Shown here: positions 8,977-16,970 of the stretch, one piece after another
Layout: each line of letters begins with the position of its first letter
How positions within the stretch are numbered: position 1 is the stretch's first letter
From: Aquimarina atlantica
Lineage (GTDB): Bacteria > Bacteroidota > Bacteroidia > Flavobacteriales > Flavobacteriaceae
Assembly: GCF_000626715.1 (NCBI RefSeq)
Contig: NZ_AQRA01000002.1
Location: 372,001 to 436,000 of the forward strand
DNA: 64,000 bases
Direction of reading: 5' to 3'
Notes under the pieces: model-generated
The model's database searches: none
Seen by the model: only the letters and a program-made list of their open reading frames with translations
What the model was told of the DNA's origin: nothing
Program-made: the position numbers and the translations under genes

Positions 8977-9041
8977 GGAAATAGTCCTAAAAACAAGGGT
9001 TTCACTCCTGCTTCAGGAATCCGGACATAAAAAAAAGAAGG

Positions 9042-10145
9042 TTATTCGCTGTTTTTAAAACGAGAAGGAGTGGTGCCTGTATATTTTCTAAAAGCATCAT
9101 AAAATGTACTTTTACTTTGGAAACCAACTTCGTTACCAATGCCTTCGACGCTTAAGCTATTCGCAATATCACTTCTTAGAAGTTCTTTTGCTTTTTCGAC
9201 TCTAAAACTATTGATATATGAGTTGAAATTTTGATTAAGCTGGGAATTTATTACTCCCGAAATACGCTTAGGATGTGCTCCTATCTTTTCTGCAATATCA
9301 ATGATAGTTAAATCAGGTACAGTATATACCTTTTCATCCTGAATGAATTTCTCTATTTCTTGTAGTAATTGTGTTGTACTTTCATTATTTATTAAAGAAT
9401 CATTGGCTTTGTCTCTTTTGTCAGTAGTTTTTTCACTATCCTCAATAGGAATTAAAGTCTTTACATTTTGTTGAAGAATACCTCGTACAGATATCCAATA
9501 CAATAACATAACATTAATAGTAGAAAGCGTTAAATGAAAGTAAAAACCGGTATCAAAAAACTCAGAAGCTATTGCAACAAAAGTAAGGAGAAGTCCAAAA
9601 CCAACAAACCCTCTTGCCCAACGCAGCTCTCGATATTCTGTAGATGTATATTGATCTTTTAACTCTTTGGTATGCTTTTTTATAAAATTTAAGGTTCTAA
9701 AACCTATAAAGAAAGAAAAAAGAACTCCTCCTAAAAGTATAAGATTATACCAAAGAGATTCTTCTATTGTCGTTTTCGAATCATTATCCTGAAAAAACAC
9801 AAATACTCCGATAATAAATTCTGCTATACCAGGAATTAGTGTCCAGTAACTCAGTTTATTTTTAGAGAGTATAGAAACCTGTTGAACATAAATATAAAAT
9901 AATGGGAACAACAGCCACGTAAACTCAAAAGGCAATAAATTGTATTGAGGATAATATGTTGTAATATTTAGGTCTTCTAATATTGCCGGGAGCAGGTTTA
10001 AAGCATATACAATTATGAACCAACCCAAAAATAAAGTAGACTTATCTTTTTTTCTATTTATAATAATAAGTAACAGACCAAGAATAACTCCTTGTATTAA
10101 CCCGAGAGTGTCGATCAGCGATACAATATTATAATTTATCTCCAT
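9042..10145 (-). CDS. Membrane-bound AraC-family transcriptional regulator
   Basis: A 367-residue protein. The N-terminal 230 residues contain about seven hydrophobic helices (for example LGLIQGVILGLLLIIINRK and WFIIVYALNLLPAILEDL), and the C-terminal 100 residues are an AraC-type double HTH: IDIAEKIGAHPKRISGVIN for the first helix pair and VGFQSKSTFYDAFRKYTG for the second. This 7TM-plus-HTH_18 layout is common in Bacteroidota and suggests sensing within the membrane with direct DNA binding. It stands alone; the next gene on the same strand is a 67-residue membrane protein. Confidence 0.85.
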   Translation of the reverse strand: MEINYNIVSLIDTLGLIQGVILGLLLIIINRKKDKSTLFLGWFIIVYALNLLPAILEDLNITTYYPQYNLLPFEFTWLLFPLFYIYVQQVSILSKNKLSYWTLIPGIAEFIIGVFVFFQDNDSKTTIEESLWYNLILLGGVLFSFFIGFRTLNFIKKHTKELKDQYTSTEYRELRWARGFVGFGLLLTFVAIASEFFDTGFYFHLTLSTINVMLLYWISVRGILQQNVKTLIPIEDSEKTTDKRDKANDSLINNESTTQLLQEIEKFIQDEKVYTVPDLTIIDIAEKIGAHPKRISGVINSQLNQNFNSYINSFRVEKAKELLRSDIANSLSVEGIGNEVGFQSKSTFYDAFRKYTGTTPSRFKNSE

Positions 10146-10231
10146 TATCTAAATGTATAGAAATTTATAGATTAAACATGGCTACAATAATGACTCCAAA
10201 AAAACTTTAATTATAAAATTATTTTGGCGGA

Positions 10232-11062
10232 TTAAAAATCACTTGGGTTTTTACCTGTATATTTTTTAAATAGTTTATTAAAATGACTAGAGTCTGTAAA
10301 ACCTGTTTTTTGAGCTATTTCAGAAATATTCAAATTTGTTTGTTTCAATAATCGTTCTGCCATTTTGATTTTTGTCTGAATCACATATTGCTGTATCGAA
10401 ATACCTGCATGTTTTTTAATAAATACACTTACATAACTAGGAGACATATTAAATGTTGCAGCAATTTTTTTTATCCTAATAGCATCTTTATCCAAAACGT
10501 TCTGCCGTATATACGTAAGTATATCACTTACCTTTTCTTCTTCAGAAATGGTAGGTATAGCAACGTTTTTATTAAGATTTCTTGATATTATAATTAATAA
10601 TGCACCTAATAGTTCTAACAAAATTGAGCGACTATACAAAGAGGGGGTTTGGTACTCTTTTTTAATAATTCGAAACAATTCGAATACATGTGATCTATCT
10701 GTAGGATTAGAAATAATATTTTCGGGAATGCTATTAGCATGTAATACAACAGCATCTAAATTCTTTCGCCATTTTAAATCCGAAACCAGTTCTGTTTTTT
10801 CTATAAAAAGCTGTTCTGTAAATTTAATAAAGCCAAAATCTGTATGCTCGCTAATAATAAATTCGTGTTCGTCTTTTGGGGTCAATAAAAAGATATCCCC
10901 TTTTGTATATTCAAAAATACTCTCATTTAAAATGTGTTGCCCATTCCCCTTAAGAATAAAAATTAATTCGAAAAAATTATGAGAATGCTTTGGATACTCC
11001 CACTTATCAAGCGACAGTTCGAATACATTTAAAGATTTTGCACTAAAAAAACGTTTTGACAC
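10232..11062 (-). CDS. AraC-family regulator with cupin-type sensor domain
   Basis: The frame stays open to 11209, but that would overlap the divergent deacetylase gene and its promoter. The first reasonable start after a TATATTTG -7 element at 11086-11093 is GTG at 11062, giving about 276 residues. Residues 20-110 look like an AraC sugar-binding cupin (PKHSHNFFELIFILKGNGQH, then DIFLLTPKDEHEF), and the last 100 residues carry two HTHs (TFNMSPSYVSVFIKKHAG and AQKTGFTDSSHFNKLFKKYTG). It is divergent from a four-gene deacetylase/reductase operon and is its most likely regulator. The exact start is uncertain. Confidence 0.8.
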   Translation of the reverse strand: MSKRFFSAKSLNVFELSLDKWEYPKHSHNFFELIFILKGNGQHILNESIFEYTKGDIFLLTPKDEHEFIISEHTDFGFIKFTEQLFIEKTELVSDLKWRKNLDAVVLHANSIPENIISNPTDRSHVFELFRIIKKEYQTPSLYSRSILLELLGALLIIISRNLNKNVAIPTISEEEKVSDILTYIRQNVLDKDAIRIKKIAATFNMSPSYVSVFIKKHAGISIQQYVIQTKIKMAERLLKQTNLNISEIAQKTGFTDSSHFNKLFKKYTGKNPSDF

Positions 11063-11085
11063 AGGTATACTAGCATAGATTTTTA

Positions 11086-11139
11086 CAAATATACAATGAA
11101 TATATACCAAAAATAGATTTCTTCCTTCATCTAAATTTG
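11086..11139. promoter_or_regulatory. Divergent promoter region between AraC gene and deacetylase operon
   Basis: Two Bacteroidota -7 elements face away from each other: TATATTTG on the minus strand (11086-11093) and TAAATTTG on the plus strand (11132-11139). The plus-strand element argues for a translation start at 11152 or 11164, not at the TTG at 11137. Confidence 0.5.
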
Positions 11140-11163
11140 CATTATAAACAAATGGTAAATCCA

Positions 11164-12147
11164 ATGAAACTAATAAAAACATCTTTTTTAGTACTCTCTG
11201 TAAGTGCATGTGTAGCTCTATTTTCTAGTCATACTTCAGAAAAGGAACTTATAAAAACCACTACAATAGAAACCGATAGCATAACAGATCGTTTTTGGCC
11301 AAATAATGCACGATTAGTCATCTCATTCTCAATGCAATTTGAAACAGGCGGACAACCAGAAGGTGCAGAAAGTCCTTTTGCTGCAAAACCATTACCAAAG
11401 GGACATCCTGATCTTCCTGCAGAAAGTTGGTTTCGTTACGGTGCCAAAGAAGGGATTTACAGAATGCTCGATTTGTGGGATAAACACAATATCAAAGTTA
11501 GCTCTCATATTGTTGGTGCTGCTGCTATCAAATATCCCGAAGTTGCCAAAGCTATTGCAAATCGCGGTCATGAAATTGCTGCACATGGGATCGCCTGGAA
11601 TGACCAATGGGATATGACATATGAACAAGAATTAGCATTTATAAAAACTGGTATTGATACCGTTGAAACGATTACCGGACAACGCGGTATAGGTTATAAT
11701 GCGAATTGGTTACGACGCAGTCCCAACACACTAAAGGTGTTGCAAGAACTTGATTTCTTATATCACATAGATGATGTAAGCCATGATGAACCATTTATCA
11801 CAGAAGTTAGAGGAAAAGATTTTGTAGTTATGCCGTATACACTTCGTAATAATGATATCGTAAATATTGAAGGTAAAAATTGGACTCCTGGCCAGTTTTT
11901 AAATCAACTAAAAATGGAGTTTGATCAATTATATGATGAAGCTGGCAATAAAAGAAGAATGATGTCGGTGAGTTTACACGACAGAATCGGTGGGGCACCA
12001 TCAATTGTTCGTGTGGTAGATCTATTTATACAGTATGCTAAGAAACATAAAGGTGTGGTATTTATGCGTAAAGATGATATTGCAAAAATGATAAAAGATG
12101 ATCCAAAGACGCCCAGAGATAATTCAGAATTAATGTATAACAAATGA
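11164..12147 (+). CDS. Exported polysaccharide deacetylase-like protein
   Basis: Read from ATG 11164 (MKLIKTSFLVLS), which gives a signal peptide and 327 residues; 11152 is also possible. The core is a NodB/PuuE-type (carbohydrate esterase 4-like) barrel: NARLVISFSMQFE replaces the usual metal-binding TFDD start, HIVGAAAIKYPEVAKAIANRG and HEIAAHGIAWND hold the HxxxH-type motif, and SVSLHDRIGG is the late His motif. The missing Asp pair suggests an altered metal site as in allantoinase-like PuuE proteins. It is first in an operon with DoxX, an ene-reductase and a cupin (4-bp overlap with DoxX). The substrate is unknown. Confidence 0.8.
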   Translation: MKLIKTSFLVLSVSACVALFSSHTSEKELIKTTTIETDSITDRFWPNNARLVISFSMQFETGGQPEGAESPFAAKPLPKGHPDLPAESWFRYGAKEGIYRMLDLWDKHNIKVSSHIVGAAAIKYPEVAKAIANRGHEIAAHGIAWNDQWDMTYEQELAFIKTGIDTVETITGQRGIGYNANWLRRSPNTLKVLQELDFLYHIDDVSHDEPFITEVRGKDFVVMPYTLRNNDIVNIEGKNWTPGQFLNQLKMEFDQLYDEAGNKRRMMSVSLHDRIGGAPSIVRVVDLFIQYAKKHKGVVFMRKDDIAKMIKDDPKTPRDNSELMYNK

Positions 12148-12551
12148 AAAATACAACCTCAAAAAACCATGCATATTTTCTACTACGATTAGCAATGGGT
12201 GCCAACCTCTTAGCACATGGATTAGTAAGAATTCCAAAAATAGAAACCTTTAGCAACTGGATGACAACTCTTTATAAAGAAACCATACTACCCGAAATAT
12301 TCATTTCTGCTTTTGCAAAAATAGTGCCTTTTGCAGAACTCACTATTGGTGTCTTCCTAATTTTCGGATTGTTTACCTATCCTACCTGTCTGGCAGGAGG
12401 AATATTAATGATTATTCTAATTTTTGGTTCTTGTTTGGTCGAACAATGGGAATGGGTCGGATTTCAAATGGTCTACGTATTGTTCTTTTATCTTTTGATT
12501 GATACAACACAAAACAACCATTTTTCAATTGATAACCTCTTACAAAAATAA
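12144..12551 (+). CDS. DoxX-family membrane protein
   Basis: A 135-residue protein with four membrane helices. The N-terminal LLRLAMGANLLAHGLVRIPK and the FAELTIGVFLIFGLFT helix fit the DoxX/DUF417-like family of small inner-membrane proteins linked to quinone or redox stress. The ATG overlaps the stop of the deacetylase gene (ATGA), which implies coupled translation. The redox enzyme that follows 3 bp later supports a role in an oxidative or detoxification pathway, but none is proven. Confidence 0.8.
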   Translation: MKNTTSKNHAYFLLRLAMGANLLAHGLVRIPKIETFSNWMTTLYKETILPEIFISAFAKIVPFAELTIGVFLIFGLFTYPTCLAGGILMIILIFGSCLVEQWEWVGFQMVYVLFFYLLIDTTQNNHFSIDNLLQK

Positions 12552-12554
12552 GTT

Positions 12555-13661
12555 ATGAAAATCACACTACATACAGAATACGAAATGAACGGGGTTTCAT
12601 TAAAAAATCGTTTTTTAATGGCTCCCATGACACGCTCCCGAGCAGAAGAGCCCGGAAATATACCTAATGCTTTAATGGCAAAATATTATGAACAGAGATC
12701 TTCTGCCGGAATTATTATTACCGAGGCTACTCAAATTTCGCTACAAGGAATGGGCTATGCAAAAACTCCGGGGATCTATTCTCAGAAACAAATTGAAGGT
12801 TGGAAACTCGTTACAGACGCAGTGCACAAAAAAGGTGGTAAAATCTTTTTACAACTATGGCATGTGGGACGTGTAAGCTCTTCAAAAGTAAACGGGTTAC
12901 AACCTATTGCTCCCTCTGCCGAAATAGCAAAAGATACACAGGTATATATTTTTGATGGTGCTCCTAATGGCGATGCTACATTTGTTCCTGTCGAAAAACC
13001 CCGGGAGATGACCAAAGATGATATTACTCAAGTTGTCGAAGAATTTAGGACAGGGGCAAGAAATGCTATCGAAGCTGGCTTTGATGGAGTCGAAATTCAT
13101 GGAGCCAACGGATATCTAATTGATCAGTTTTTACGAAGTAATAGCAATCATAGAACAGACGAATACGGCAGCACCAAAGAAAACAGAATTCGTATTCTTA
13201 AAGAAATTACTCAAGCAGTGGCAGATGAAATAGGAGCTAATAAAACAGGGGTTCGTCTATCTCCTTTTATAAGTTTTAAAGATATGAATGATCCCGAAAT
13301 TTTGGAAACCATTATGATTGCTGCCAAAGCATTAAACCAAATAGGAATAACCTATATTCATTTATGTGAAGCCGATTGGGATGATGCTCCTACAATTCCA
13401 GAAGATTTCAGAATTAAGTTGAGAGCTAATTTTACACATACAATTATAGCTACAGGAAATAAGACTCCTAAAGAAGCTAATGATCTATTGGATAAAAACT
13501 TAGTTGACCTGGTAGGATTTGGAAGAAAATTTCTAACCAATCCTGATTACCCTAAACGAGTACAATTAAATGCTACAATGAATGATATTTCTGATCCTCA
13601 TACTCTTTTTGGTGGTGGAGATGCAAGAGGGTATACCGATTATCCATTTTTAGACGTATAA
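12555..13661 (+). CDS. Alkene reductase, old yellow enzyme family
   Basis: A 368-residue FMN flavoprotein of the NemA/OYE type, which reduces activated C=C bonds of unsaturated aldehydes, ketones or nitro compounds with NAD(P)H. Visible motifs: LKNRFLMAPMTRSRA near residue 16, the LQLWHVGRVS segment near 98, the substrate-binding pair in DGVEIHGANGYLIDQFLR near 178, and GFGRKFLTNPDYPKR near 325. The length is normal. It is third in the deacetylase operon, 3 bp after DoxX and 4 bp before the cupin gene. Confidence 0.95.
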   Translation: MKITLHTEYEMNGVSLKNRFLMAPMTRSRAEEPGNIPNALMAKYYEQRSSAGIIITEATQISLQGMGYAKTPGIYSQKQIEGWKLVTDAVHKKGGKIFLQLWHVGRVSSSKVNGLQPIAPSAEIAKDTQVYIFDGAPNGDATFVPVEKPREMTKDDITQVVEEFRTGARNAIEAGFDGVEIHGANGYLIDQFLRSNSNHRTDEYGSTKENRIRILKEITQAVADEIGANKTGVRLSPFISFKDMNDPEILETIMIAAKALNQIGITYIHLCEADWDDAPTIPEDFRIKLRANFTHTIIATGNKTPKEANDLLDKNLVDLVGFGRKFLTNPDYPKRVQLNATMNDISDPHTLFGGGDARGYTDYPFLDV

Positions 13662-13665
13662 AATT

Positions 13666-14043
13666 ATGATCACAAGAGAAATTAATCCTGCTGGTAGTTT
13701 TAAAAATTGGGATAACGCTAAAATACAAGAACTACAAAACAGCAAAAAAAGTAATCGCGTTGGAGATATTCTGTTATTTGAAGATGATCGTATTAAAGTT
13801 TGGTCTATACTATTAAAACCCGGAGATCAATTACCGTTTCACAAGCATACAAAAAACTATACCTGGATTTGTTTAACCCAAGGGGTTGCCATATCTCATT
13901 ATGAAAATGGCAGGATTGTCGAAATAAAGTACCAAAAAGGAGATGTATCATATTATGATCATGATACTAAAGGCGATTTTGTTCATGATTTAAAAAATAC
14001 TGGTGATCTGTTATTAAAGTTTAATACGGTAGAATATAAATAA
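13666..14043 (+). CDS. Cupin-domain protein
   Basis: A 125-residue single-domain cupin. The first motif is visible as LLKPGDQLPFHKHTKNYTW, with the metal-type His pair HKH; the second, GDVSYYDHDTKGDFVHDLKN, follows. No signal peptide, so cytoplasmic. It closes the operon with the ene-reductase, 4 bp downstream. It may be a small oxygenase, isomerase or ligand-binding protein; function unknown. Confidence 0.8.
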   Translation: MITREINPAGSFKNWDNAKIQELQNSKKSNRVGDILLFEDDRIKVWSILLKPGDQLPFHKHTKNYTWICLTQGVAISHYENGRIVEIKYQKGDVSYYDHDTKGDFVHDLKNTGDLLLKFNTVEYK

Positions 14044-14050
14044 CCCTCTA

Positions 14051-14929
14051 TTACTTTGTTAATATACACTCCTCACCATACAATTCTGTTTCGATAGTGC
14101 AATGACTAAAATGATACATCATCAAAGCCTTTTTAACTCCTGACTTTACATGAATAATCTGATCGGTTTCTGTGATGTTTTTTAGTTTAACATGTGCCGT
14201 AAAAACATGATGCTCTCCTTCTAGTGACCAAATATGAAGGTGGTGTATAGAACCAACATGTGGTACTTGTAGTATTTTTGATTTTATTTCTTCTACATTA
14301 ATATCTTTTGGGATTCCTTGCAGAAAAACAAATAATGTTTCTTTTAATCGCTTAATAACATTATATAGAATATATAGTGTTATTAAAAGAGAAAGAGCAG
14401 GGTCGAGGTACTGTATATCTGTATAATATATAGCAATTGCTGCAAAGAGCACAGCAACCCAGCCCAATACATCTTCTAACAAGTGCCAGGAAACCACTTT
14501 CTCGTTTAATGATTTTCCGCTACTTACTTTCCATGCGGCATACCCATTAACTGCTATTCCCAGGAGTGCAAAAACAATCATTCCTTCTGCATCAGAATGT
14601 TCGGGTTCTAATAATCTACCTATGGCTTCATAAATCACATAAATGGATCCCAAAATCAAAACAATGCTATTAATCAGGGCACCCAAGAGAGAGAAACGCC
14701 TATACCCAAATGAGAATTTGGCATCGGCTTCTTTTTTCGATTTCCCCTCGAGATACCAAGCGGTACCCAAAGAAAGTGAATCTCCTAAATCATGAATAGC
14801 ATCAGAAATAATAGCAATACTATTTACATAAAAACCTCCTATAATTTCTAAAATTGTAAAACTTAAATTTAGAAAAAATGCAATTTTTAAATTCTTTCCT
14901 GCGTGGTCATGCGAATGATCGTGTCCCAT
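14051..14929 (-). CDS. Cation diffusion facilitator (zinc/cadmium/cobalt efflux)
   Basis: A 292-residue inner-membrane protein of the CzcD/ZitB type. A His-rich N terminus (MGHDHSHDHAG) precedes six membrane helices. The metal-site motif in helix 2 (SDAIHDLGDSL) and its partner in helix 5 (SWHLLEDVLGW) are both present; the C-terminal cytoplasmic domain (about 210-290) carries HVGSIHHLHIWSLEGEHHVFTAHV. It exports divalent metal against protons. It is last in a metal-resistance cluster with DUF3703, Fur-family regulator and CzcBA; only 2 bp separate it from DUF3703. Confidence 0.94.
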   Translation of the reverse strand: MGHDHSHDHAGKNLKIAFFLNLSFTILEIIGGFYVNSIAIISDAIHDLGDSLSLGTAWYLEGKSKKEADAKFSFGYRRFSLLGALINSIVLILGSIYVIYEAIGRLLEPEHSDAEGMIVFALLGIAVNGYAAWKVSSGKSLNEKVVSWHLLEDVLGWVAVLFAAIAIYYTDIQYLDPALSLLITLYILYNVIKRLKETLFVFLQGIPKDINVEEIKSKILQVPHVGSIHHLHIWSLEGEHHVFTAHVKLKNITETDQIIHVKSGVKKALMMYHFSHCTIETELYGEECILTK

Positions 14930-14931
14930 AA

Positions 14932-15300
14932 TTACTTTTGGTATGATTCTAATTTTATTTTCAAATCATGAGGTATAGGCATTGTTTTTAAAGGAGGTAC
15001 ATTAGCACCTCCTGTATTACCTATAGGAACTTTATTAATAAAAGATTTCCAGCCTCCTACAATCAAACGAATAACTTGTCCAAAAATTTCTTTAGAATCT
15101 CTGGTAAGCATACCGTATTTAAGCATCAAATAATGCGTATAAGAATGCTCCCAGGGATATGATTGCCCCAAAATATGGCTGCGCTCTAAATGATCCCATG
15201 CTTTTGGCAAATTGTTATTGGATAATGCCGTTTTATAAAGTGACAATTCTTTATCATATTCGATTTTAAGTTTTGGTGGTATTGTTATGTTGAACTTCAT
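14932..15300 (-). CDS. DUF3703 protein
   Basis: A 122-residue protein read from ATG 15300 (MKFNITIPPKLK); a longer frame to 15378 would overlap the regulator gene. The conserved DUF3703 features are the LERSHILGQSYPWEHSYTHY stretch and the tail TGGANVPPLKTMPIP. Family members are found next to Czc and CDF metal-efflux genes; no biochemical role is established. A TATTTTTG -7 element at 15319-15326 and an operator-like site at 15340-15354 suggest that DUF3703 and the CDF gene can be transcribed separately. Confidence 0.85.
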   Translation of the reverse strand: MKFNITIPPKLKIEYDKELSLYKTALSNNNLPKAWDHLERSHILGQSYPWEHSYTHYLMLKYGMLTRDSKEIFGQVIRLIVGGWKSFINKVPIGNTGGANVPPLKTMPIPHDLKIKLESYQK

Positions 15301-15339
15301 ATGGTGATATCTTTTATACAAAAATATGCATAGTAATCG

Positions 15340-15354
15340 TGCAATGGAAGTGCA
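15340..15354. promoter_or_regulatory. Second TGCAAT-type operator candidate, before DUF3703
   Basis: TGCAATGGAAGTGCA matches the perfect site at 21827-21841 in 13 of 15 positions. It lies 13 nt upstream of the TATTTTTG element before DUF3703, nearly the same placement as at the other end of the cluster (12 nt). Confidence 0.5.
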
Positions 15355-15358
15355 TTTC

Positions 15359-15772
15359 TTAACCACTACAATGCTCACATATACCTTTTATTACCATATT
15401 CATATCTTCGGCAATATATCCATCTGGCAAATTGATTTGAGGGATCTTATGCTCTGTAAGACATGTCGTTTCTCTACAATTATTGCAATGAAAATGTAAA
15501 TGTAAATCTCTGCCAATATCACAATTGCAACCTGCTTCACAAAGTGCATATTTTATAGTACCGGTTCCATCATCTACCTGGTGTACAATACCTTTTTCTT
15601 CAAATGTCTTTAAGGTTCTATACAACGTGGTTCTATCTGCTTTTGCAAAAGCATTTTCAATATCTCCAAGTGTTCTGGCTACATTACTCTGGGCCATATA
15701 TTTATAGACCAGTAATCGCATCGCTGTTGGTCGTACTTTCTTCGATTCTAAAAAAATTGCAATGGTGTTCAT
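15359..15772 (-). CDS. Fur-family metal-responsive regulator
   Basis: A 137-residue protein. Residues 1-80 form the Fur winged helix (TAMRLLVYKYMAQS, then KADRTTLYRTLKTFEEKGIVHQV), and residues 85-137 are the metal-binding dimer domain with LHLHFHCNNCRETTCL and the late CEHCSG pair at the C terminus. The His/Cys pattern resembles Zur/Fur members with a structural zinc. It lies between CzcB (2 bp) and DUF3703 and is the obvious repressor of the efflux cluster, probably through the TGCAAT sites at 21827 and 15340. The sensed metal (zinc favoured) is inferred. Confidence 0.9.
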   Translation of the reverse strand: MNTIAIFLESKKVRPTAMRLLVYKYMAQSNVARTLGDIENAFAKADRTTLYRTLKTFEEKGIVHQVDDGTGTIKYALCEAGCNCDIGRDLHLHFHCNNCRETTCLTEHKIPQINLPDGYIAEDMNMVIKGICEHCSG

Positions 15773-15774
15773 TA

Positions 15775-16968
15775 TTAATGTCCGTGTCCGTGCCCCCCTT
15801 CTTCACTATTTTTTGCCTTCGCCAATATGGTAAAAGCATCTTTTATTACTAATCGAGTTGTACTAATGTCTTTATTTTTATCCTCTAACGTAATTGCTAC
15901 GAATCCTTCTTCTTCGGTTCCCTTGGTAATCGGTATCATTTCAAAATCAGTAACTATTGTTTCTCCCTCTCTTCTTTTTTCTCCCGCTACAAAAACATAA
16001 TGGTTTCCATCAAAACGTACTATGGCTTCTTCTGGTACCGCATATGCTTCACGGGCGCCAACTTCAATTTTTGCGTTTACAAACATTCCTGGAAGCAACT
16101 CCTGGTTTTTCTCTTTTAAATGCCCATGAATCGTTATAGATCTATCATCACTTACATTATTACCTATCAAGAAAATCTCTGCTTCCATCCATTTATCAGG
16201 TTCATTTGCTAATCGAAAACGAATACGTTGCTCATTTTTTATTAATGGAATATCATCTTCATACACTTTGAGCTCGACATGTAAATCTTCGGCATTAGTG
16301 ATATCCATTAATACGTCTTCTGATCCAAAATATTTTCCCGTATTCACATATACTTCTCTTACCACTCCATTGATAGGAGAATATACGTTTACTATAGAAG
16401 ATACTCTTCCATTGTTTACATTAGAAGGATTGATACCTACCATTTTTAATTTACTTTCTAACGCCTGAATATTTGCTTTATTAATTAGGTAATCACTTTT
16501 TGCCTTCTGAAATACTTTTGTCGAAGAGACACTTTCTTTATTTAGTGTTTCCTGACGTTCATAATCTGCTTTCAGGTATTCATTTTTTGCAACTGCTTCG
16601 AGGTAATCTCTTTGAAATTCTATAAAATCTGGATTCTCTACTCTTGCAACAAGTTGTCCTTTTCTTAATCGAGTACCAGGTAGCATGTCGGTAAATTTTA
16701 AAAATCCACCATAAGGAACTGTAATAGAAAGGTTACTTTGGGGAGGAACATCGATCATTCCATTAACACTTAACTCATTTCCTATTTTACGTTTCTGAGC
16801 TTTACCTATTTCTATTTGAGTTTGTTTCATTTGTTCATCGGTCAACTCAACAAAGTTTTCGTTACCTTCTTCATGTTTTTCTTCAGAAGTTGTAGCTGCT
16901 TTATTATTACACCCTAAGATAAGCAGAAGTACGAATATGGCTATTAATTTATATATGTTTGTTTTCAT
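15775..16968 (-). CDS. RND efflux periplasmic adaptor (CzcB/CusB-like)
   Basis: A 397-residue membrane-fusion lipoprotein: signal with lipobox LILGC (Cys about 20), barrel-sandwich hybrid (GGFLKFTDMLPGTRLRKGQL and later YSPINGVVREVYVN), helical hairpin between them (about 130-175), and beta-barrel/membrane-proximal domains. The C terminus ends in EEGGHGHGH, a metal-binding tail typical of CzcB in Bacteroidota. It joins the inner-membrane pump to the outer-membrane channel. It is 2 bp from both the pump-channel gene and the regulator gene. Confidence 0.94.
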   Translation of the reverse strand: MKTNIYKLIAIFVLLLILGCNNKAATTSEEKHEEGNENFVELTDEQMKQTQIEIGKAQKRKIGNELSVNGMIDVPPQSNLSITVPYGGFLKFTDMLPGTRLRKGQLVARVENPDFIEFQRDYLEAVAKNEYLKADYERQETLNKESVSSTKVFQKAKSDYLINKANIQALESKLKMVGINPSNVNNGRVSSIVNVYSPINGVVREVYVNTGKYFGSEDVLMDITNAEDLHVELKVYEDDIPLIKNEQRIRFRLANEPDKWMEAEIFLIGNNVSDDRSITIHGHLKEKNQELLPGMFVNAKIEVGAREAYAVPEEAIVRFDGNHYVFVAGEKRREGETIVTDFEMIPITKGTEEEGFVAITLEDKNKDISTTRLVIKDAFTILAKAKNSEEGGHGHGH

Positions 16969-16970
16969 TT

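Noticed and set aside
9010..9025. Half-match (AGGAATCCGGAC) to the 31-bp promoter element next to the 7TM-AraC gene
   Set aside because: Only the distal 12 bases agree, the core is missing and no -7 box lies 23 nt away.
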